Shown here in pieces: positions 17,629 to 26,983 of a DNA stretch of 64,000 nt. Origin of the DNA: Actinobacillus minor NM305. Its GTDB lineage: Bacteria; Pseudomonadota; Gammaproteobacteria; Enterobacterales; Pasteurellaceae. Every line of letters begins with the position of its first letter. The first letter of the stretch is position 1. The position numbers were made by a program, and so were the translations under genes. The notes beneath the pieces are model-generated. The model worked only from the letters and a program-made list of their open reading frames with translations, had not been told where the DNA came from and made no database searches. The stretch covers positions 62,001-126,000 of the forward strand of contig NZ_ACQL01000068.1 of assembly GCF_000175195.1 (NCBI RefSeq), read 5' to 3'.

Positions 17629-20337
17629 ATGATTTCAAAAATTTTAACGGCCATTTTCGGTTCAAGTAATGATCGCACATTAAAACGTTTAAGAAAAACA
17701 GTTAATAAAATCAATAAATTAGAACCAGAATTTGAAAAATTAGCAGATGCAGAATTACAAGCAAAAACAGCTGAATTTAAACAGCGTTTAGCAAATGGCG
17801 AAACGCTTGCAGCTATGTTACCGGAAGCATTTGCAACGGTTCGTGAAGCAAGTAAGCGTGTTATGGGCATGCGCCATTTTGATGTGCAGTTAATTGGCGG
17901 TATGGTTCTAACAGAGCGTAACATTGCAGAAATGCGTACAGGGGAAGGTAAAACTTTAACTGCAACGCTACCTTGCTATTTAAATGCTTTAACAGGTAAA
18001 GGTGTTCACGTTGTTACGGTAAATGATTACCTTGCTCGCCGTGATGCTGAAACTAATCGCCCTCTCTTTGAATTTTTAGGTTTAACGGTTGGTGTAAACG
18101 TGCCAGGTATGGCGCCTGAAGAGAAACGTGCTGCATACCGTGCGGATATTACTTACTCAACAAACAGCGAATTAGGCTTCGATTATTTACGTGATAACCT
18201 TGCGCATGATAAAAATGATCGTTTCCAACGCGAGTTACATTATGCCTTAGTGGATGAAGTGGACTCTATCTTAATTGATGAAGCCCGTACACCGCTGATC
18301 ATTTCAGGTCCTTCAGAAGATGCGACACAAATTTATCAAGCGATTGATCAGGTTATTCCACATTTAGTTTTCCAAGAAAAAGAAGACCGTGATGAATATA
18401 CCGGCGAAGGTGACTACACCCTTGATCTTAAAAATAAGCAAGCGCATTTAACCGAACGTGGTATGGTTAAGGTTGAAAAAATCTTAACTCAAATGGGCTT
18501 AATGCAAGAAGGGGAAAGTTTATATCAACCTGCTCGTATTTCATTATTACACCACACTTACGCAGCACTTCGTGCTCATAAATTATTTGAGAAAAATGTT
18601 GATTACATTATTCAAAATGGCGAAGTGGTGATTATTGATGAACATACCGGTCGTACTATGGCGGGGCGCCGTTGGTCTGATGGTTTACATCAAGCTATTG
18701 AAGCAAAAGAAGGGGTAAACATTCAAGGCGAAAACCAAACAGTCGCTTCAATCACTTACCAAAACTATTTCCGTCTTTATGAAAAATTAGCTGGTATGAC
18801 GGGAACGGCGGATACGGAAGCCTTTGAATTCCAACAAATTTATGGTTTAAATACAGTGGTTATTCCAACGAATAAACCCGTGTTACGTAAAGACCATACC
18901 GATTTAATGTTTAAGAGCGAACCGGAAAAATTTGCCGCTATCATTAAAGATATTCGTGAATGTATCGAACGTAATCAGCCGGTACTCGTAGGTACGGCAT
19001 CGGTAGAAAAATCAGAATTACTTTCTGAAGCATTAACCAAAGCCGGTATTGCTCATAACGTATTAAATGCAAAATTCCACGCACAAGAAGCAGAAATTGT
19101 TGCTGATGCAGGCTTACCAGGAGCGGTAACTATCGCTACAAATATGGCTGGTCGTGGTACGGATATTGTCTTAGGCGGTAACTGGAAAGCGGAAATTGCG
19201 AAGCTTGAGAACCCGACTGAAGAACAAATTGAAGCGATTAAAGCAGCTTGGAAAGAGCGTTATGATATCGTAATGGCTGCCGGTGGTTTACATATTATCG
19301 GTACAGAGCGTCACGAATCTCGCCGTATTGACAACCAGTTACGTGGTCGTTCAGGGCGTCAAGGCGACCCGGGTTCATCACGTTTCTACCTCTCGCTTGA
19401 TGATGCGTTAATGCGTATTTACCTCAACGAAGGTAAACTCAATATGATGCGTAAAGCCTTTACAGAAGAAGGCGAAGCGATGGAGTCAAAATTATTAACG
19501 AAAGTGATTGCATCTGCGCAAGCTAAAGTGGAAGCGCACAACTTTGATGGTCGTAAACATCTTCTTCAATACGATGATGTGGCTAATGAACAGCGTAAAG
19601 TTATTTACGAACAACGCAACTACTTGCTTGAAACAGATGATGTTTCATCTATGATCAACACAATCCGTGATGATGTATTCAATAGTGTGATTGACCAATA
19701 TATTCCACCGCAATCTATTGAAGAAATGTGGGATATCGAAGGTTTAGAACAACGCTTAGAACGCCAATTTGGTATGAAATTACCGGTTAAACATTGGTTA
19801 GAAGAAGAAAATGATCTTCACGAAGAAACATTACGTGAACGTATTATTAATCTTGCGAAAGAAGAATATCAAGCGAAAGAAGCGATTGTTGGTGCAGAAG
19901 TAATGCGAAACTTTGAAAAAGGTATCGTATTACAAACCCTCGATGAGCTTTGGAAAGAACATCTTTCAGCGATGGATTACTTACGTAAAGGGATTCATTT
20001 ACGCAGTTATGGTCAAAAAGATCCGAAAAATGAATACAAGAAAGAATCTTTCGCGATGTTCACTGAAATGTTGGATCACTTAAAAATGAACGTAATTAGT
20101 GTATTAAGCCGTATCCAAATACGTAAACAGGAAGAAGTGGAAGAAGCACAACGCCAACAAGCAGAAGCTGCACAGGTAGAGGCTTCTCACTACGCAACTT
20201 CTAATGAAGAAGAGCAGTTAGAAAACTTAACAGAAGAACAATTGGCAAATTTAAACATCGGTCGTAACGATCCTTGCCCTTGTGGTTCTGGTAAGAAATA
20301 TAAGCACTGCCACGGTAGTAAAGCGAAATATGCTTAG
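17629..20337 (+). CDS. secA: Preprotein translocase ATPase SecA
   Basis: Motor ATPase that pushes unfolded preproteins through SecYEG. The 902 residues match the family. Visible parts are Walker [15 protein letters not shown] (about residue 103), [16 protein letters not shown] (about 210), the [12 protein letters not shown] motif (about 504), [21 protein letters not shown] (about 563), and a C-terminal zinc site [14 protein letters not shown] that binds SecB and lipids. Expression is probably tuned by SecM upstream. mutT follows, as in E. coli. Confidence 0.98.
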   Translation: MISKILTAIFGSSNDRTLKRLRKTVNKINKLEPEFEKLADAELQAKTAEFKQRLANGETLAAMLPEAFATVREASKRVMGMRHFDVQLIGGMVLTERNIAEMRTGEGKTLTATLPCYLNALTGKGVHVVTVNDYLARRDAETNRPLFEFLGLTVGVNVPGMAPEEKRAAYRADITYSTNSELGFDYLRDNLAHDKNDRFQRELHYALVDEVDSILIDEARTPLIISGPSEDATQIYQAIDQVIPHLVFQEKEDRDEYTGEGDYTLDLKNKQAHLTERGMVKVEKILTQMGLMQEGESLYQPARISLLHHTYAALRAHKLFEKNVDYIIQNGEVVIIDEHTGRTMAGRRWSDGLHQAIEAKEGVNIQGENQTVASITYQNYFRLYEKLAGMTGTADTEAFEFQQIYGLNTVVIPTNKPVLRKDHTDLMFKSEPEKFAAIIKDIRECIERNQPVLVGTASVEKSELLSEALTKAGIAHNVLNAKFHAQEAEIVADAGLPGAVTIATNMAGRGTDIVLGGNWKAEIAKLENPTEEQIEAIKAAWKERYDIVMAAGGLHIIGTERHESRRIDNQLRGRSGRQGDPGSSRFYLSLDDALMRIYLNEGKLNMMRKAFTEEGEAMESKLLTKVIASAQAKVEAHNFDGRKHLLQYDDVANEQRKVIYEQRNYLLETDDVSSMINTIRDDVFNSVIDQYIPPQSIEEMWDIEGLEQRLERQFGMKLPVKHWLEEENDLHEETLRERIINLAKEEYQAKEAIVGAEVMRNFEKGIVLQTLDELWKEHLSAMDYLRKGIHLRSYGQKDPKNEYKKESFAMFTEMLDHLKMNVISVLSRIQIRKQEEVEEAQRQQAEAAQVEASHYATSNEEEQLENLTEEQLANLNIGRNDPCPCGSGKKYKHCHGSKAKYA

Positions 20338-20348
20338 AGCATAGTCTA

Positions 20349-20388
20349 ACAAGCGGTTCGATTTGCCTTATTTTTTGCAATCGAACCG
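20349..20388 (+). terminator. Hairpin after secA with uptake signal
   Basis: GGTTCGATT pairs with AATCGAACC across a 16-base T-rich loop. The 5' side begins with a full uptake signal (20349-20357). It is followed by GTAATTTT, so termination is probably partial and mutT may be read from secA. Confidence 0.55.
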
Positions 20389-20420
20389 TAATTTTATTCA
20401 CAGAGTATAAAGGAATAATT

Positions 20421-20831
20421 ATGAATAAACCCATTGTTCAAGTTGCAGCAGGGATTGTTCGCAATGAATTTGGGCAAATTTATCTCACTCAACGCCTTGA
20501 AGGGCAAGATTTTGCTCAAGCATTGGAATTCCCTGGTGGTAAGGTCGATCCAGGTGAAACACCAGAAGAAGCGGTAGCAAGAGAATTAGAAGAAGAAATT
20601 GGTATTCAAGTATTAAGCGCCTTCCCTTATGAGCATTTTAGTTTTGAATATCCGACAAAAGTGATCGAATTTTTCTTTTATCTAGTTGAAGAATGGATTG
20701 GGGAACCTTTTGGACGAGAAGGGCAAGATGGTTTTTGGATTGCACAAGCAGAATTAGATGAAGGACAGTTTCCACCAGCAAATGAGCGTCTTATCGGTAA
20801 ACTAAAAGCTGAAATAATAAATGAAGAATAA
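20421..20831 (+). CDS. mutT: 8-oxo-dGTP diphosphatase MutT
   Basis: Nudix hydrolase that removes oxidised dGTP from the nucleotide pool and prevents A-T to C-G transversions. The 136 residues carry the Nudix box from GGKVDPGETPEEA through RELEEEIGI (about residues 37-59), with all catalytic glutamates. An AAAGGA site precedes the ATG. The secA-mutT order is conserved in gammaproteobacteria. Confidence 0.94.
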   Translation: MNKPIVQVAAGIVRNEFGQIYLTQRLEGQDFAQALEFPGGKVDPGETPEEAVARELEEEIGIQVLSAFPYEHFSFEYPTKVIEFFFYLVEEWIGEPFGREGQDGFWIAQAELDEGQFPPANERLIGKLKAEIINEE

Positions 20832-20926
20832 TGGAATCAAGGCTAGTTTTCAGAAAGCTATCATCGTACTTATAAAATTCTAAGATAGCAGTTTCAAAAT
20901 ACTGTAAAAAAAATCATGATTACCTC

Positions 20927-20954
20927 TTGACACTGGTTGTTTAATCAGTAAAAT
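20927..20954 (+). promoter_or_regulatory. Promoter of the UmuD-like gene
   Basis: Perfect -35 TTGACA (20927-20932) and -10 TAAAAT (20949-20954) with a 16-base spacer. The spacer is filled by the first LexA-type box, so LexA binding would block RNA polymerase directly. Confidence 0.8.
20933..20948. promoter_or_regulatory. LexA-type SOS box 1
   Basis: CTGGTTGTTTAATCAG has the CTG-N10-CAG form of the gammaproteobacterial SOS box and lies exactly between the -35 and -10 of the promoter for the UmuD-like gene. Confidence 0.75.
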
Positions 20955-20959
20955 TATTA

Positions 20960-20975
20960 CTGTATAAAACGCCAG
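20960..20975. promoter_or_regulatory. LexA-type SOS box 2
   Basis: CTGTATAAAACGCCAG, also CTG-N10-CAG and preceded by TA as in the E. coli consensus. It is 27 bases (about 2.5 helical turns) downstream of box 1 and overlaps the expected transcription start. A third near-match (CTG-N10-CAT) lies at 20902-20917. Confidence 0.75.
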
Positions 20976-20995
20976 ATTTAAGATAGAGGTATAAC

Positions 20996-21442
20996 ATGGC
21001 AAGTCTTAAAGTTATCAAAAAAGCATCGTCTTATCAGCCAATTCCTTTATATCGAGATATAAATCCCGATCATGGACGATCCATTAAATTAGATTTAAAC
21101 TCACTTTGCATTAAACGTCCTAGGGATACATTTTTTCTTTTAGTAAAAAATCCTAATTTAATTGCTTGGGGAATTGAGTTTGATGATCTTGTGATTGTTG
21201 AAAAAGCGCAGCAATACTATAAAAATGATTTGCTTGTGCTTGAAAAAGGCGGTGATTATAAATTCTATCAATTTTTTAATGAAGTTGATGGTGAAATCAT
21301 ACTCTTTTCATTAGATATTCATGAAAAAAATTTACGTCTAAAAGATTTGGATGAGGTCAATGTAGCCGGTGTTATTACCAATGTTGTACATCAAATGAGA
21401 CAACGTTTTTCTCATTCTCAAGAAAGAAGATATGTAGCTTAA
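20996..21442 (+). CDS. UmuD-like S24-family protein lacking the protease residues
   Basis: A 148-residue protein that aligns along its length with UmuD: IPLYRDI, LDLNSLCIKRP, then VKNPNLIAWGIEFDDLVIVE opposite the UmuD segment around its nucleophile, and a C-terminal AGVITNVVHQMR. The position of the catalytic Ser60 is Asn54, that of Lys97 is Tyr91, and the Cys-Gly cleavage site is absent. It is therefore predicted neither to cleave itself nor to act as a protease. No umuC is adjacent. Two LexA-type boxes in the promoter indicate DNA-damage induction. It could regulate a polymerase or other SOS proteins by dimerising; that is inference. Confidence 0.75.
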   Translation: MASLKVIKKASSYQPIPLYRDINPDHGRSIKLDLNSLCIKRPRDTFFLLVKNPNLIAWGIEFDDLVIVEKAQQYYKNDLLVLEKGGDYKFYQFFNEVDGEIILFSLDIHEKNLRLKDLDEVNVAGVITNVVHQMRQRFSHSQERRYVA

Positions 21443-21453
21443 TTTATAAGATA

Positions 21454-21486
21454 AAAAGGTTTAGGTCTGTATTTCCTAAACCTTTT
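21454..21486. terminator. Bidirectional terminator between the UmuD-like gene and qseC
   Basis: A 12-bp perfect stem AAAAGGTTTAGG / CCTAAACCTTTT with a 9-base loop, between convergent genes, flanked by A and T runs suitable for both strands. Confidence 0.85.
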
Positions 21487-21493
21487 GAGTATT

Positions 21494-22867
21494 CTAAACT
21501 GGTACAAACCCGATCTCAATTTTTAGACCTCCTAGACTACTTTGGCTAAAGGCTAGGGTAAATCCATGAAGTTCAGTAATCCGTTTAATAATAGAAAGCC
21601 CCAAGCCACTTCCTTTTTCTTCTTGTCCTTTATTTGGTCTCTCTGTTGGACGGAAAAAAGGTTGCCCTAGTTTCAGTAAATCCGCTTCACTAACGCCATT
21701 GCCATTATCTTCTATCACTAATTTTTCTTCTGAAAGAGTTAATTTAATCAAACTCCCATTTGGGGTGTAGTTAATCGCATTCTCTAGCGAATTACGCAAA
21801 ATCAAGTGAAGTAATAAAGGTTTGCCTTGTTGTTTGGGTTCGCTTTTTATATCAACTTGAATATCGGTTTGTTTTCTCTCGGCTTTCGTATAGAGTTCAC
21901 TGACATTTTGCTCTAATAGGGAACGCCATGAAATTTCTTCAAGATCATTGAGATGTTCAATATTTTCTAGACGTGATAACACCAATAGCTGTTCTATGAG
22001 TTGCGAAATACGATCTATGCCTAAAGTTAGGTTATTTAACGCTTGAACGTGTATTTCCGGATCGTTCATTGTCATTTGAGCTAATTCTGTTTGAACCCGC
22101 AATCCAGCCAATGGGCTACGTAGCTCGTGAGCAGCATCTGAAGTAAAGCGTCTTTCACGATTAAGCATGGTTTGCGTGCGTTTAAAATAGCGGTTTAGGC
22201 CTTTTACCAAAGGCAAAACTTCTTTAGGAAGGTAAGTTTCATCAATAAGTTCGGTCTCATCCGGTTTACGTGCTTGAAGCTGTTGTTCTAAACGTTTGAG
22301 GGAAATAAACTCGCGCCTCACAATCCAAAATATACCTAAAATTATAATAGGAAAGGCCGGTAACCAGCTTCCCATTTGAGAGAAAATCACTTTATTGATT
22401 AAGTCATCACGGTATTCTAATTCTTGCCCAACTGCAATATAGACATCATTATGTTTTAACCAATAGATGCGCCAAGTATCTCTGTCAATCTCATCATCTT
22501 CATACTCATCAGTAACGACGGTATCAAAACCTTCTGTTGGCGTAAATTTAATAAAACGCCCGTTTCTATCATCATTGATAATTTGTTCACCTCGTTGAGT
22601 GAAAATAGCAAAAGCAAGCGCATCATCATCAACATCAGCAAAATAAAAATCGGTGTTTTCTTGTATTTGATGAAACCCCTCTGCTATCTTTGAAGAAGCC
22701 AAGCGTTCAGCAAAAAAGATTTGCTGAGTATCAAAAAGTGTATTGATCTCTTTACGTAGGGTTTTCCAGCTCATGAGCGTGGTTATCATGGCAACAACGA
22801 GAGTAATGAGCGAAAGAAAGATAATTAAACGAGCCCTTAAGCTTTGTTTTTCAAACAAATTAAGCAT
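21494..22867 (-). CDS. qseC: Sensor histidine kinase QseC
   Basis: Inner-membrane sensor kinase with two membrane helices (about residues 10-32 and 165-185) around a periplasmic domain, then a HisKA domain with [14 protein letters not shown] (phospho-His) and a HATPase domain with N box [10 protein letters not shown] and G boxes DNGNGV and GSGLGLSI. I start at the ATG at 22867 rather than an upstream codon, because [13 protein letters not shown] matches the family N-terminus and it overlaps the qseB end by 8 bases. QseBC in Pasteurellaceae is linked to catecholamine or iron response and virulence; the signal is not visible here. Confidence 0.9.
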   Translation of the reverse strand: MLNLFEKQSLRARLIIFLSLITLVVAMITTLMSWKTLRKEINTLFDTQQIFFAERLASSKIAEGFHQIQENTDFYFADVDDDALAFAIFTQRGEQIINDDRNGRFIKFTPTEGFDTVVTDEYEDDEIDRDTWRIYWLKHNDVYIAVGQELEYRDDLINKVIFSQMGSWLPAFPIIILGIFWIVRREFISLKRLEQQLQARKPDETELIDETYLPKEVLPLVKGLNRYFKRTQTMLNRERRFTSDAAHELRSPLAGLRVQTELAQMTMNDPEIHVQALNNLTLGIDRISQLIEQLLVLSRLENIEHLNDLEEISWRSLLEQNVSELYTKAERKQTDIQVDIKSEPKQQGKPLLLHLILRNSLENAINYTPNGSLIKLTLSEEKLVIEDNGNGVSEADLLKLGQPFFRPTERPNKGQEEKGSGLGLSIIKRITELHGFTLAFSQSSLGGLKIEIGFVPV

Positions 22868-23525
22868 TTGATGTTCCCAACTTATAGCCAATACCATGAA
22901 CGGTTTTTATCCATGATTTGCCAAGTTTTTTTCTTAAATTATGGATGTAAACTTCTAGAGCATTACTGCTTACCTCATTATCCCAACTATATAGTTTTTC
23001 TTCGATTAAGGTACGAGGAAGCACGCGATCTTTATGATGAGCAAAAAGCTCTAATAGGCGAAATTCCTTTGCAGTCAGTGCAATATCTTCCCCATCTAGG
23101 GAGACACTGCGAGTATGGCTATCAATCACTAAATCGCCAATTACGATTTCTGAAGAGACTTGTTGATGACTACGGCGAATCAATGCCTGCAGACGAACAA
23201 CAACTTCCATTAAAGCAAAAGGCTTGCAGAGATAATCATCTGCGCCTGCGTTAAAGCCCAAAATACGTTCATCTAACGTATCTCTTGCGGTAAGGATCAA
23301 AACGGGGGTATGTTGATTTTCTTTTCGCCACTGCTTAAGGATGTCTAGACCATCCATTCGGGGTAAAGAGAGATCTAAAATAACCGCATCATATTCTGCA
23401 GAAAAAAGGGCATCAAAACCTAATTTACCGTCTGTAAACCAATCCACAGCAAAATTTTGTTTGGTAAGTCCTAACTTAATTCCTTCACCAATTAACTTAT
23501 CGTCTTCAATGAGTAAAATGCGCAT
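22860..23525 (-). CDS. qseB: Response regulator QseB
   Basis: OmpR-family two-component regulator of 221 residues: receiver domain with acidic pocket (LLIEDD), phospho-acceptor Asp51 in [11 protein letters not shown] and conserved Lys in YLCKPF, then a winged helix (about 125-219) ending in IHNLRKKLG and TVHGIGYKL. It overlaps qseC by 8 bases. It lies 67 bases downstream of the OB-fold lipoprotein gene; a hairpin occupies this gap. Confidence 0.92.
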   Translation of the reverse strand: MRILLIEDDKLIGEGIKLGLTKQNFAVDWFTDGKLGFDALFSAEYDAVILDLSLPRMDGLDILKQWRKENQHTPVLILTARDTLDERILGFNAGADDYLCKPFALMEVVVRLQALIRRSHQQVSSEIVIGDLVIDSHTRSVSLDGEDIALTAKEFRLLELFAHHKDRVLPRTLIEEKLYSWDNEVSSNALEVYIHNLRKKLGKSWIKTVHGIGYKLGTSNA

Positions 23526-23543
23526 TATTTTTCCTTATGAAGT

Positions 23544-23585
23544 AAGCGGTCTTTTTTGCAAAAAACTTTACAAAGAAGACCGCTT
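23544..23585 (-). repeat. Inverted uptake-signal pair between the YgiW-like gene and qseB
   Basis: AAGCGGTCTT (23544-23553) is exactly complementary to AAGACCGCTT (23576-23585); the latter is part of a full uptake signal (23579-23587). As RNA on the minus strand it forms a hairpin between the lipoprotein gene and qseB, and could attenuate qseBC transcription from the upstream promoter. Confidence 0.7.
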
Positions 23586-23592
23586 GTTATGA

Positions 23593-23949
23593 TTAATTCA
23601 CTTTCTCAACACTAAAGGCATCGACTTGAGTTGAAAATGTTTCTTTATCAACTTTACCGTGAATGCGAATAGTGTCATTTGGTGTAACATTTAAGCCTCG
23701 CCAAATATGGTTATCGATCTCTACTTGAATAGAATCTGTTGAATCTGCAACCAGATAATCTTCACCATCTAATTGTTTAATGATTTTTCCTGTAAAGGTA
23801 ACAAGAGCATCATCATACTGGCTTTTTACCTGAGAGATAGTCATATTGGTCGAGCTTTTGTCTCCAAATACTTGATTTTGTGCTACTGGTTGAGAACAGC
23901 CTACGAGAAATAACGTAGTAATAGCCGTTGTTAAAATTAATTTTTTCAT
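23593..23949 (-). CDS. YgiW/BOF-family OB-fold lipoprotein
   Basis: A 118-residue protein of the YgiW/YdeI OB-fold (BOF) family, known for small periplasmic stress-tolerance proteins. The N-terminal signal ends in a lipobox, LFLVGC, so this member should be lipid-anchored, unlike soluble E. coli YgiW. The core includes ALVTFTGKIIKQLDGEDYLVADSTDSIQVEID. I chose the ATG at 23949 because GGAG lies 7 bases before it. ygiW-qseBC is a known neighbourhood, which supports a shared stress regulon. Confidence 0.85.
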   Translation of the reverse strand: MKKLILTTAITTLFLVGCSQPVAQNQVFGDKSSTNMTISQVKSQYDDALVTFTGKIIKQLDGEDYLVADSTDSIQVEIDNHIWRGLNVTPNDTIRIHGKVDKETFSTQVDAFSVEKVN

Positions 23950-24032
23950 TTTTTTCTCCATTAAATATGATTTAGTTGTATTAAAACAGATAAATCTTAA
24001 AAAATCCTTAAGAAAAAAAGTTTTATTTTTCA

Positions 24033-24671
24033 CTAATCATTGCTATATCCTTCCGCTGGTAAGCAAAGCCCATCTAAATACGCTTTTCCATCTTTCTCTA
24101 TTAGGCGATTTTGGCAGAACCATTCGATAACAAGGGGATAGCAACGATGTTCCTGCTCTTGAACTCGCTCTACCACGTCTTCAACTTCATCATCAGGAAA
24201 AATAGGAACTTTTGCTTGTAAAATAATAGCACCACCATCAAGCACTTGATTAACAAAATGAATAGTCATACCGTGTTCGCTATCGCCTGCGTCCATTGCT
24301 CTTTGATAAGTATTTAAACCAGCATATTTAGGTAAAAGCGAGGGGTGAATATTGAGAATTTTCCCACTAAAGCGTTCAACAAATTCATTTGAGAGAATTT
24401 TCATATAACCGGCAAGCACGATAAGATCAGCTTCTAGAGCCTCAATTTGCTCTGCAATGGCTAAATCCATATCGAGATTTGAAGAAAAGTTTTTACGTTC
24501 AAACACAAAAGCCGGAATTTGGGCTTTTTTAGCACGCTGTAAACCAAAAGCCTCGCTTTTATTTGAGATGACTCCGCAAATTTTCCCAGAAATTCGACCG
24601 CTTGCTTGCGCATCGATGATTGATTGTAAATTTGAACCATTCCCAGAAATTAAAACAACAATTTTTTTCAT
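24033..24671 (-). CDS. purN: Phosphoribosylglycinamide formyltransferase
   Basis: Cytoplasmic enzyme that transfers a formyl group from 10-formyl-THF to GAR, the third step of purine synthesis. The 212 residues show the phosphate loop ISGNGSNLQ (about residue 8), the folate-site NIHPSLLPKYAG (about 107) and the catalytic Asp region GAIILQAKVPI. No purM gene is upstream, unlike in E. coli; the gene stands between an ABC exporter gene and the lipoprotein gene. I saw no clear PurR box nearby. Confidence 0.94.
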   Translation of the reverse strand: MKKIVVLISGNGSNLQSIIDAQASGRISGKICGVISNKSEAFGLQRAKKAQIPAFVFERKNFSSNLDMDLAIAEQIEALEADLIVLAGYMKILSNEFVERFSGKILNIHPSLLPKYAGLNTYQRAMDAGDSEHGMTIHFVNQVLDGGAIILQAKVPIFPDDEVEDVVERVQEQEHRCYPLVIEWFCQNRLIEKDGKAYLDGLCLPAEGYSND

Positions 24672-24715
24672 ATTTTATTTACTCTTTTTATATTTCTTAG
24701 AGAAAATACAGCGAT

Positions 24716-26560
24716 TTAAATGTCATCGTCTGCTAAAAAACCACCACTTTGATGCGCCCATAATTTAGCATAAACACCATTTTGTGCTAACAGCTCTTCG
24801 TGAGTGCCTTGTTCCACGATTTCGCCTTTATCTAACACGATTAAACGATCCATTGCCATAATGGTTGATAAACGATGCGCAATCGCTACAACCGTTTTGC
24901 CTTCCATTAAGTCAGTGAGGTTTTCTTGAATTGCCACTTCAACTTCGGAGTCTAAGGCACTTGTTGCTTCATCAAGTAACAAAATTGGAGCATCTTTTAA
25001 CATAACACGCGCAATCGCAATACGTTGGCGCTGTCCACCGGAGAGTTTAACGCCTCGTTCGCCTACGTGCGCATCTAAACCGGTGCGCCCTTTTGCATCT
25101 TGTAAATTAGGGATAAACTCGCTTGCTGCGGCTTTTTGTATCGCTTGTAACATCTCTTCTTCTGTCGCATTTGGTCTGCCGTACATTAAATTTTCACGGA
25201 CAGAACGGTGTAGCAATGATGTATCTTGAGTAACCAAGCCAATTTGTGAGCGTAAACTTTCTTGGGTAATATCACGCACATTTTGCCCATCAATGGTAAT
25301 TGTACCGTTTTGAATATCATAAAAACGAAGCAATAAATTCGTTAGGGTCGATTTTCCTGCGCCACTTCGACCGACCAATCCGACTTTTTCTCCCGCTTTA
25401 ATCGTGAGATCAAAATCTTTCAATAATGGCTTTTTCGGATCATAAGCAAAATCAACATGCTCAAATTTAATTTCGCCTTGTGTTACGGTTAGTGGTTTCG
25501 CATCTGCCTTATCTACAACGGTATGTGGTTTAGAAAGAGTCGCCATACCATCTTGAACCGTGCCTAGATTTTCAAATAAACGAGCAAATTCCCACATAAT
25601 CCATTGTGATAAACCTTTAATACGTAACGCTAATGCTGTTGAAGTAGCAATAGCACCGGCACTCACAATTTCTTGTGACCAAAGCCATAAACCAATTCCG
25701 GCTGTTGAAACAATCAAAGCAATACTGGTAAAGTTGGTTAAAGTTTCAATGATGGTCACTAAACGCATCTGTTTATGCACTGTTGTCATAAACTCTTCCA
25801 TCGACTCTTTTGCATAAGCCGACTCACGATTGCCGTGAGAAAAGAGTTTGACGGTAGCGATATTAGAATAAGCATCAGTAATACGTCCGGTCATCAAACT
25901 GCGAGCATCAGATTGCTCTTGAGCGGCTTCCGCTAATTTGGGTACAAATACTCGGATAGTAATTGCCAGTGAAATAACCCATAGAATGAAGGGGAAAAAT
26001 AACCAACCATCAAATTGTAATAAAATGACGCTTGATGTAGTGAGATAAACAGCAACATAAATAAGCATATCTGCACAAGTCATCACGACATCTCGTACGG
26101 CTAATGCTGTTTGCATCACTTTAGCTGAAACTCGCCCTGCAAATTCATCTTGGTAAAAGCCCATGCTTTGCCCAAGCATTAAACGGTGGAAGTTCCAGCG
26201 TAAACGCATCGGGAAGACGCCTTGCAAACTTTGGAAACGAATGCTGCTGGCTAAGAAAACAAAAAGCACGCCCAACATTGCGACAAAGAACATACCAATA
26301 ATTGTACTGCCTTTTTCTTGCCATAATGAAGCCGGGCTAAGTTTATTGATCCAATCGACTAATTCGCCCATAAATTGGAATAAGATCGCCTCAATAATCC
26401 CAACGGCTGCAACTAAAATGGTTAAAATCGTTAAGTAACCTCTCATTCCTTTTGTTGCTTCAAAAATAAAAGGAATAATGCCTGATTTGGGTGTTTGGGG
26501 AGCTTCTTCCGGATATGTTTCAACTCGGTTTTCAAACCAAGTAAAAATTTTATTAAACAT
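24716..26560 (-). CDS. ABC exporter, fused permease and ATPase
   Basis: A 614-residue half-transporter of the MsbA/multidrug type, expected to work as a dimer. It has six membrane helices (about residues 35-330) and a nucleotide-binding domain with Walker A GRSGAGKSTL (about 398), signature KLSGGQRQRIAIA (about 500), Walker B and D-loop ILLLDEATSALDSE (about 521) and H-loop VAIAHRLST. The N-terminus has a cytoplasmic extension. The substrate cannot be read from the sequence. The region upstream of its start is the repeat-rich spacer 26561-26983. Confidence 0.9.
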   Translation of the reverse strand: MFNKIFTWFENRVETYPEEAPQTPKSGIIPFIFEATKGMRGYLTILTILVAAVGIIEAILFQFMGELVDWINKLSPASLWQEKGSTIIGMFFVAMLGVLFVFLASSIRFQSLQGVFPMRLRWNFHRLMLGQSMGFYQDEFAGRVSAKVMQTALAVRDVVMTCADMLIYVAVYLTTSSVILLQFDGWLFFPFILWVISLAITIRVFVPKLAEAAQEQSDARSLMTGRITDAYSNIATVKLFSHGNRESAYAKESMEEFMTTVHKQMRLVTIIETLTNFTSIALIVSTAGIGLWLWSQEIVSAGAIATSTALALRIKGLSQWIMWEFARLFENLGTVQDGMATLSKPHTVVDKADAKPLTVTQGEIKFEHVDFAYDPKKPLLKDFDLTIKAGEKVGLVGRSGAGKSTLTNLLLRFYDIQNGTITIDGQNVRDITQESLRSQIGLVTQDTSLLHRSVRENLMYGRPNATEEEMLQAIQKAAASEFIPNLQDAKGRTGLDAHVGERGVKLSGGQRQRIAIARVMLKDAPILLLDEATSALDSEVEVAIQENLTDLMEGKTVVAIAHRLSTIMAMDRLIVLDKGEIVEQGTHEELLAQNGVYAKLWAHQSGGFLADDDI

Positions 26561-26580
26561 TTCTCTATCCTAAAAAATAA

Positions 26581-26651
26581 GGACGCTGGCGTGCGTCCGT
26601 TACAATTATTGTTTAAATTATAAAGGCTGTAGGGACACACTGCGTGTGTCC
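26581..26651. repeat. Two short palindromes of the GGAC family
   Basis: Hairpins GGACGC/GCGTCC (26581-26598) and GGACACAC/GTGTGTCC (26633-26651). The second is preceded by GTAG, like the related palindrome at 41901-41931 read on the minus strand (GTAGGGACGCCA). They lie in the 422-base gene-free region between luxS and the ABC exporter. Confidence 0.7.
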
Positions 26652-26705
26652 GTTGGGTGTAGCAACTATGTTCAATCACCTCATCGTGGCGATCGATATA
26701 TACAA

Positions 26706-26865
26706 CCCTCGCCCCTTGTGGGAGAGGGACAGATTTTGCTTCGTTTAGAAGCAAAATCAGGGAGAGGGGGAAATCGTATTTTGAAAGCCGTTGGCTTTTC
26801 CCCTCTCTCTGCCGAAGATTGCTGAACGCACTCTTCGGCTGTCTCTCTCCCACAAGGGGAGAGAG
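26706..26865. repeat. 160-bp nested inverted-repeat element
   Basis: The outer arms 26706-26732 and 26839-26865 are complementary over 27 bases with about three mismatches; the core is CTCTCCCACAAGGGG. Inside are a GATTTTGCTTC/GAAGCAAAATC hairpin (26732-26758), G-rich and C-rich arms at 26758-26773 and 26795-26810 around AAAGCC/GGCTTT, and GCCGAAGA/TCTTCGGC (26812-26839). No credible gene is present. It looks like a non-autonomous miniature element or composite palindromic repeat. Confidence 0.8.
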
Positions 26866-26983
26866 TTTGAGTATCGTTTTAGGAATATCGTAGAGGAAAA
26901 TTATATTTCCCCTACAAAATGTGTAAAACAACTACATCATTTGAAAAATAAATCAAAAATTTAACCGCTTGTTGAGCCATAAA
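26866..26983. promoter_or_regulatory. Spacer between the inverted-repeat element and luxS
   Basis: AT-rich sequence with a full uptake signal at 26964-26972 (ACCGCTTGT), just after the luxS stop. No gene, and no clear terminator beyond the repeats themselves. Confidence 0.4.

Noticed and set aside
26443-26931. Minus-strand open frame across the nested inverted repeats
   Set aside because: It covers palindromic DNA and runs into the start of the ABC exporter gene in another frame; not coding.
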